NCBI GenBank assembly: GCA_037447655.1 | Contig: JBBHKE010002640.1 | Location: 732,696-796,695 of the forward strand | Source: Zygnema cylindricum | Lineage: Eukaryota; Streptophyta; Zygnematophyceae; Zygnematales; Zygnemataceae | Length of the DNA: 64,000 bases | Direction: 5' to 3' | Shown: in pieces, positions 57,703 through 64,000 of the stretch | How the letters are laid out: each line of letters starts with the position of its first letter | Position numbering within the stretch: the first letter of the stretch is position 1 | Translations under genes and position numbers: made by a program | Notes under the pieces: generated by a model | The model's input: the letters and a program-made list of their open reading frames with translations, nothing else | Told to the model about the DNA's origin: nothing | Database searches by the model: none

Positions 57703-60034
57703 ATTTCTTGTGAGGGAAAGAAGAGTGTGACACGCAAAAAGAATGTAAAGGTTAATGATGAAGGAAAAGAAAACAAAAGGAAAGCTCTCTCTCTCCTCTC
57801 TCCTTCCCTCTCCCTCTCCCTCTCTTTCTCCCTCTACCTCCCACCCTCTCCCTCTCCATCTCCTCACTTTCTCTCTCTTTAAAGTATTATATGCAAATAG
57901 ACATGTATTGATACCTTTTTCCCTCTCTTTTCTATAGAACCATATCACCATTTTATACTTATTATCATTTTTTCCTTCCATGTAGGAACGAAAAGCATTT
58001 CAGTAGACACTTGTGACGGATTTTTGACTATCTCTCTCACCTCAAAAAGCACACGAACACACTAACAAGGGTGGTGTGTACCAAAAATAAAAATTAGTAT
58101 TAACATACCTTTCTCGACAGATTTCCCCACTTTTGTTTGTCAAAACTGTAAATTATTCCCTTATGTTTTACTGATTCAAAGTGGTCAATTTTGTTTTCAA
58201 GCGGTGACAGAAGAGTCATTCAAAACTATACAGGTTGAAAAAAATTTCTCTCCGACCTCACCAGCGATAAAAACGATAGCTGTAAAAATGTTAGTTTCAC
58301 ACTTTTGTGAGAAACTCTTAGAAAAATTAACGAGTAGTTTTAGTTTTACACTTTTTTCTGAAAAAAATAACAAGTAATGTCATTTTAGTGTTAGACTTAT
58401 TTCGGAAAGAAAAAATACATCGTTCTATCTTGGAAAAATTTCCCAACATTTTGTCTGAATACAAAATTGACGCATCTGTGAGAAGGCATGGTGGGAGACC
58501 ATAACATTACAGTGACGGAGAGGGAGAGAAGGTGAGCGATGGGAAAGGGGAGGGGGAATAGGAGGGGATGGAGGATGGTTAAGGAAAATTGTTGGGTCAT
58601 TTGAACTAGGAGAATGAAACCGTCCCTTTTGACATTAGTTATTCAAAAAAATAGGAATGAAGAGACCACTTAAATATAATTATAGAGGGGTTGTAAAGTG
58701 CTTTCACTTTAACCAAAAGAGGAGGAAAAAACTGAAAAACTTTTAAAAATAAGCATACTTATAAAAATAAGCAACACAACTTTATGTTGTTGAATCGATT
58801 TCAAAACCACTTAAGTATAATTACGGAGGGGTTATAAAGTGCTTCACTTTAACCAAAAAAAGAGAAAAAACTGAAAAACTTATAAAAATATGCATATTTA
58901 TGAAACTAACCAACACAGATTCAAATTGTTGAATCGATTTCAAATGGATCCTGGTTTTCCGTTAAATTAAAAATTAAGTAGAAGATAGGCATTTTTTTCA
59001 CAAAATCAACTAAACTGTTGTACTTGATATAAAAGAGAAAGGGGAGGGGGAAGTAGGGCTAAAGAAGTTGTCATGTTAGATAGGTATATACTAGTCTAAA
59101 GAAATATTAACATCTTATTGTAAGTACAAGCTATAAACAACTGACATTATAGGCATATCGACAAAAACCTACAACTAAACTGTTGGTGCCCATCACCATT
59201 ATCGTATAAAGACTAATTCAGTTGCGAGTTTTTCTAATTGAAAATCTTAAAATAGTGGTGTTAAAGAAACTCTTTAAAGGGCCGTAGTATAATCCACTAC
59301 AATCTCCCTACCCTAAAAAGTAGGTACCATTCTAATTCCACATTTTTCATTTTTTTACAGCTTTTGAATTAGTAGTTCCTTTACAGTAATGATGATGATA
59401 AGTGTACATCTTTGGATTTTAGAGAAGACTTTTCAATCATATATGGGAGATTACATTTCAAAATTGAATAAGAGGTGACGGGAAAGAAAAGTGTGTTGCA
59501 AACAATTATGTTTAGAGGGCAACATACATAACAAGAGCAAAAAATAAGGTTAACAAACTTATGCCATTGTATTTCAAATTTCACATAGTCACATGTGAGA
59601 TAGAGCACATTCAATTTAAGAAAATGTATGTTAGACACAGAAATCTCTTCCTCTCCCTTCCTCGCTCCCCCTCTCCCTCTCTCTCTCTTTTTGTCTCTCT
59701 CCCCCTCTCCCTCTCTCTCTCTTTTTGTCTCTCTCCCCCTCCCCCACTCCCTCTCCTATCTCTGTCCACGCCTCCCATTTTTCCTCTCCCTCTCCTTCTC
59801 TCCATCTCCTTTACACCCTTTGCCCCTCTCACTGGCCTTCTCCCTCTATAACTATTGTGTTTTTACTTTTAATGCTAAATAAATGCTTAAGTACCTCTGG
59901 CAGTGGTCAGAAAACATCACTCTGTTTGTTTTTTCCCCCTTATTACCGCTGGACTAGGGCCGCCTAATGAAAGACTGTGGAAGAGTGAAAGTGGAAAGGG
60001 TGGTAGAGTTTGAAAGTGCGGCGAGTGCGAGTTG
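57703..60034. other. Intergenic, AT-rich with CT-rich low-complexity tracts
   Basis: CT-rich tracts lie at 57785-57880 and 59640-59850; the second contains two copies of a TCTCTCCCCCTCTCCCTC block. The other strand of these tracts gives spurious Arg/Glu-rich open stretches. I see no supported gene. Confidence 0.65.
58665..58944. repeat. Tandem duplication of a 140-bp unit
   Basis: The block starting ACCACTTAAATATAATTA at 58665 recurs at 58805. Both copies contain AGTGCTTTCACTTTAACCAAAA-type sequence and end TTGTTGAATCGATTTCAAA. The copies are diverged by substitutions and small gaps. Confidence 0.85.
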
Positions 60035-60514
60035 TGGCTTCTGAGATTTTTCACTTTTTCGTGAAATAGCTTCTGATTTTTCAGACCGTGAAACAGAAAT
60101 TTTCGTACTTAACACAACGCGACAAAATAAAACAAATTATGTACTTTCATGGACACAAACGGACAAAAAATAGTGAATTCTATACTTTTCTTTGTCTTTG
60201 GAAATCGTGTGAAAATTTTCGAAAATTACGGCACGTGCGAATCTACGTTCCCATTTCTTTATAGTAAATCCCTAATTTTAAAACACATCGCGCATGTGTT
60301 TTAAAGATAAGGTTGAAGATGACTTTTTTTGTTGTCGAAGTGGGTCGAAAAACACAAGACGACAAATTTTTGTACATCCTAAGTTCGAGGATGACTCAAA
60401 TTGTACTCTACAAATTTGCGATTCCTTCGTACGGTTGGAACTTAAGCAGTACGGCGCTAAGTTTTACAAGAAAACGACAAAAAAACCCTTACTTATGCAC
60501 ATGGGGACATACCC
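60035..60514. mobile_element. TIR transposon copy 3, truncated, reverse orientation
   Basis: The minus strand matches the first 480 bp of copy 1 (42555 onward). It starts GGGTATGTCCCCATGTGC, with TTA flanking at 60515-60517. Shared blocks include GTAAAACTTAG, TTGTCGTCTTGT, AGTCATCTTCAA-type, GATGTGTTTTAAAA and ATTCGCACGTG. Homology fades near 60035 and no second inverted repeat is seen. It lies about 0.8 kb upstream of the aldolase gene. Confidence 0.8.
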
Positions 60515-60735
60515 TTAGTTTTTGAAGTATGGAAAAATGAACATGCGTTTATCTCGAAGTTTCACGTAGTGTACGGACAGATCTCTTTGTACACATGCAT
60601 TTGATGCTAAAGATTCGGTTATGACACGAAGGCTTCAAAAGTTCAAATGTCGTCATGAACAGAATCCCCAAAATCAGAAGCATGTGTGAACATTATTATA
60701 TTCCAACTTTTTTCCCATGAATAACGGCCACATGT

Positions 60736-60741
60736 CACGTG
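60736..60741. promoter_or_regulatory. G-box (CACGTG) upstream of the aldolase gene
   Basis: ACATGTCACGTGTGA contains a perfect G-box about 590 bp upstream of the start codon. G-boxes are bound by bHLH and bZIP factors in light-responsive plant promoters. Function here is inferred. The region 60520-61331 is otherwise the promoter and 5' leader, with a CT-rich stretch before the ATG and no convincing TATA box. Confidence 0.4.
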
Positions 60742-61331
60742 TGAACGACACTTTTCGAATCGTCCAATGCCATCTACAGCCACAAACCTCGGCTTATGGA
60801 TTCCTGGTACCGTCAATGACCTGCTATGAAAGCACACTATTGTTCAAACATCCGTATCACATGCCCATCCAATACCCCTGGAGATAATCACCGAGAACCC
60901 TCCGATTCATTGAACGCAAGATCTGAATCGTAGATTGTTGCCGACACTCCTGTTTAGGATTTGCCATGTCAATTCTTCACACGTGCATTCGCTCACTCAA
61001 GATTCCGCATCCGCTTTCCCTTTGCACATGTCACCAACAAGCGCAACGACAGCCTCATACTGCTTCCCCCCCCTTAGGCACCCTACAATAAAATCGATGG
61101 TCGTCATTTCTCGCAGCATCAAACGGACGGTTGAGATATTAGCTAATCCGATGAGTTATTTCTTGCCACTATCCGAACGGACGGCCAAGAGTGTTCCGTC
61201 CTTTCTGCTCGTTTCTCCCTTCGTGTATTTGATCAGCTGTTGCTTAACTAGCTTTCGTCAGTTGAGCTTCATCACTCTACTGCTTCTTCACTCATCCAGA
61301 CTCCTACTAGTCTATTCCACATCTTTAAGCC

Positions 61332-63223
61332 ATGGCTTCCCTTGCACTCAAGCAGGCTGTCTGCCTTGGAAGCAGCGAGTTCACTGGATCTGCCTTGAAG
61401 ACCGCCGCACCAGCCAAGGCTGTGCAGAGCGTCTCCTTCACCATCAAGGCAGCTGGATATGATGAAGAGCTCAAGAAGACAGCTGTAAGTTCCAGTGCTT
61501 CACCAGCTGCAACTGTCCTTTATGCAAAATAGGATCCTTTTGCTGTGGTGTTGACCTCTGAAATATTTGAGGTGTTGACTTTTTAAGTGTTTGGATCTGC
61601 TTACCATTGATGGCTCTTACAAAACGAAAAAAATGGTTACTTCTAGTATTACAGCTTTGTATCACCGTTTAACGGTAATGTTGGTTCTATGTTTTTTTGT
61701 AATCATCTCAGAAATCCATTGCCTCCCCTGGACGTGGTATCCTTGCCATGGACGAGTCCAACGCCACCTGTGGTTTGAGGCTTGCCTCCATTGGCCTTGA
61801 GAACACCGAGGCCAACCGACAGGCATACCGTACCCTTCTCGTGGCCACTCCCGGCCTTGGCGAGTACTGCTCTGGAGCTATCCTCTTCGAGGAAACTCTT
61901 TTCCAGAACACCATTGATGGCACCTCCATGGTTGATGCCCTCAACAAGAACAACATGATCCCCGGTATCAAAGTTGACAAAGTACGTATTAGGACGAACT
62001 CTGGATAATTTCATGCTATTTCACTTCGTTTTTTCTGCAGTACAAGAGAAGCAATAGTTTTGTGTCCTTGCCGTGCTTACTGTGGCACTTTTGGTCCCAT
62101 GAACTGCAGGGTTTGGTGCCATTGGCTGGATCCAACAATGAGTCCTGGTGCCAGGGTTTGGACGGTCTTGCTTCTCGATGTGCTTCTTACTACAAGCAGG
62201 GTGCTCGTTTCGCCAAGTGGTATGCAGTTGCTTCTTCACATTTTTCTTATCTGCATTGCCTTTCTGGATCTCTAAAAGCATCTTTTAGGTTGCAGTTGCA
62301 TGTTGTGGTTCAATCGGTAATGTTTTTGCTGATGAATGTAATATCCTCGTTGATTTTTCAGGCGATCAGTTGTGAGCATTCCCAACGGCCCATCTGAGTT
62401 GGCTATCACTGACTGCGCCTGGGGACTTGCCCGATATGCTGCCATTGCCCAGGTACTAATTCTGATTCAGAAATGGCTTTTTGATTCGAGCTTATTTTTG
62501 TAAATCATCTCAGTTCATTGGAAGTTAAGCTCTAACTGTGACTTATCTTTTGCAGGACAACGGACTTGTGCCAATTGTTGAGCCCGAGGTTCTTTTGGAT
62601 GGTGACCACGGTATCGAAAGGACCTCGGAGGTTGCCGAGAAGGTGTGGTCCAAGGTGTTCTACTTCCTCGCTGAGAACAATGTCCTCTTCGAAGGTATCT
62701 TGTTGAAGCCCTCCATGGTTACCCCTGGTGCCGAGTGCCCAACCAGGGCCACCCCTGAGCAGGTCGCTGAATACACTTTGAACCTCCTCAAGAGACGGGT
62801 GCCTCCTGCCGTTCCCGGTATCATGGTAAGATGATTTCTCTAAATGGCTTTTGCGTATACCCGCTAGATTTCTGATACTATTTTCTTATTCACTTCCATG
62901 TATTCGTCAACTTTTGCTGATTATATTTTTCATGTCTTGTGCAGTTCTTGTCCGGAGGACAATCCGAGGTTGAGGCCACCCTCAACTTGAACGCCATGAA
63001 CCAGTCCCCCAACCCATGGCACGTGTCTTTCTCATACGCCCGTGCTCTTCAGAACACCGTGTTGAAGACATGGAAGGGACAGCCCGAGAACATCGAGGCT
63101 GCACAGACCGCTCTTTTGATCCGTGCCAAGGCTAACTCCCTTGCACAACTTGGAAAGTACTCCGCTGAGGGAGAGGCTGAGGAAGCCAAGCAGGGCATGT
63201 TCGTCAAGGGATACTCTTACTAG
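61332..63223 (+). CDS. FBA: Plastid class I fructose-bisphosphate aldolase, six exons
   Basis: It catalyses reversible cleavage of fructose 1,6-bisphosphate, and of sedoheptulose bisphosphate, in the Calvin cycle and plastid glycolysis. Exons: 61332-61484, 61712-61981, 62110-62219, 62362-62452, 62556-62825, 62945-63223. All introns are GT/AG, and the product is 390 residues. About the first 40 residues ([20 protein letters not shown] onward; Ala/Ser-rich, few acidic residues) look like a chloroplast transit peptide. Active-site residues visible: Asp65 (AMDES), Lys141 (KVDKG), Lys177 (FAKW), Glu217 and Glu219 (VEPEV), Schiff-base Lys259 (ILLKPSMV), C-terminal Tyr390. The residue after ATCG is Leu70, where I expect Lys in plant and animal aldolases. 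Many codons end in C or G, unlike the transposon DNA around it. It is the only apparently functional gene here. Confidence 0.95.
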
Positions 63224-64000
63224 ATTCAGCAGACTAAAAAATGTAGGGTTGCAACGCGGTTTGTGTAGTTTTGTACAATTTGATTTACTGCACCGGTACT
63301 ATTGCAGGTGTGAGGTTAATTTTCCCTAGGATGTGATTGAAATCTCCCTAACTGGGGGAAATTATTCAGGCATAGGTAGAGGATCCTTTAGATAGGTAAA
63401 CAAAGGAAAAACTTTATGTCGGCGGCACTATTAAGAACGAGAGCATTTTCTCTTTTACAATTTACTTTTTGGTGGTGGCAATGTGGGTAATGTGAGCATT
63501 CATCTTTTTCTTGTCTCCATTCTCCTTCATATATTTTTTATAAATGTAAGTGATACAAAAGGTGTGTCACATTTTCTTCTTGTTTCCATTGTCCAAGGCA
63601 GCAATAATTCGACGCTGTTTTATTATCATAACGTTTTTTTTACAATAGTCAAACATCGAGATGAATATACGTCCATGATTTTTCGGTGTGTGACAGTTTT
63701 TGTATTCAATTCAATTGTTAGAAACGCCTAAAGTACGTTACATTTTTTTTTTCTGATAATTGCATGTGACACAAGTAGCATCTGGAAACATTTTATGGGG
63801 TATTTCAGCACCTTCTGTAATCCAAAGGATTTGTTAGCTTTACGGAATAGGAAATTTTGTCGGTTTCTATCACTCGAAACCGACAAATAATTAAAGAGGG
63901 TTTCTATGAAACTCAACTGACCTAAACTACCAGTAAAAAAAAGTGTCTACTCCGAAAATCAGCGGTTCTACCAAATATGCCTTTAAACTGGCAGTAAAAC
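63224..64000. other. 3' flank of the aldolase gene
   Basis: This holds the 3' untranslated region and AT-rich downstream DNA. I cannot place the polyadenylation site. A perfect 12-bp inverted repeat with an 8-base loop lies at 63856-63887 (TTTGTCGGTTTC and GAAACCGACAAA). No gene is supported. Confidence 0.6.

Noticed and set aside
57487-57981. 164-residue open stretch on the minus strand through the CT-rich tract
   Set aside because: Its first half is low-complexity Arg/Glu/Gly sequence from the tract. Only the part from 57702 down is kept, as a Harbinger ORF1 piece.
59611-59882. Overlapping open stretches of Ser/Pro/Leu or Arg/Glu near 59.7 kb
   Set aside because: They are translations of a CT-rich low-complexity tract.

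Overview
The window looks like repeat-rich land-plant nuclear DNA. The one intact host gene, at the right end (61332-63223), has six exons with GT/AG introns and encodes a 390-residue class I fructose-bisphosphate aldolase with a plastid transit peptide. Its sequence resembles plastid aldolases of green plants. I cannot name the species; a seed-free plant is a guess.

Almost everything left of 58 kb is transposon. At least seven Ty1/copia-type elements or pieces are nested or abutted: A1 (1-2302, 3' part), B (2303-3419, 3' end), C (6753-11969, minus, chimeric), A2 (12286-18747), D (21307-27738), G (27739-29849, minus, truncated), E (29850-35660), F (36721-42550) and H (50097-57489), plus a solo LTR (50683-51818) inside the 5' LTR of H. 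Exact 5-bp target duplications frame F (GTTAG), H (GTTCT) and the solo LTR (TAGTA); A2 has a near match. All copies have broken reading frames. A fragment of a Ty3/gypsy-type element lies at about 20090-21300, cut by D.

The copia families share an unusual 5' organisation. The gag start codon lies inside the LTR and the reading frame crosses the LTR end in the same phase each time. The first internal bases, GGTTATGGGCCCACC or variants, are complementary to the anticodon arm of plant initiator tRNA-Met rather than to its 3' end. This is the half-tRNA priming signature known from Drosophila copia and yeast Ty5. The LTRs of A, D, H and the solo LTR also share structural modules: an antisense tRNA-like segment, a GTAC-rich hairpin and a GACTC/GAGTC hairpin.

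Between the 3' ends of B and C lies a 3.3-kb array of about 40-bp tandem repeats. From 42.5 to 58 kb is a DNA-transposon neighbourhood. It holds three TIR elements with a common terminus and TTA flanks (two at 42.5-43.6 kb, one at 60 kb), a decayed PIF/Harbinger transposase (46494-48061) next to a 31-bp minisatellite, and a convergent Myb/SANT-like ORF1 (48960-50091 plus 57490-57702) split by element H. Low-complexity CT-rich DNA and short duplications fill 57.7-60 kb before the aldolase promoter region.
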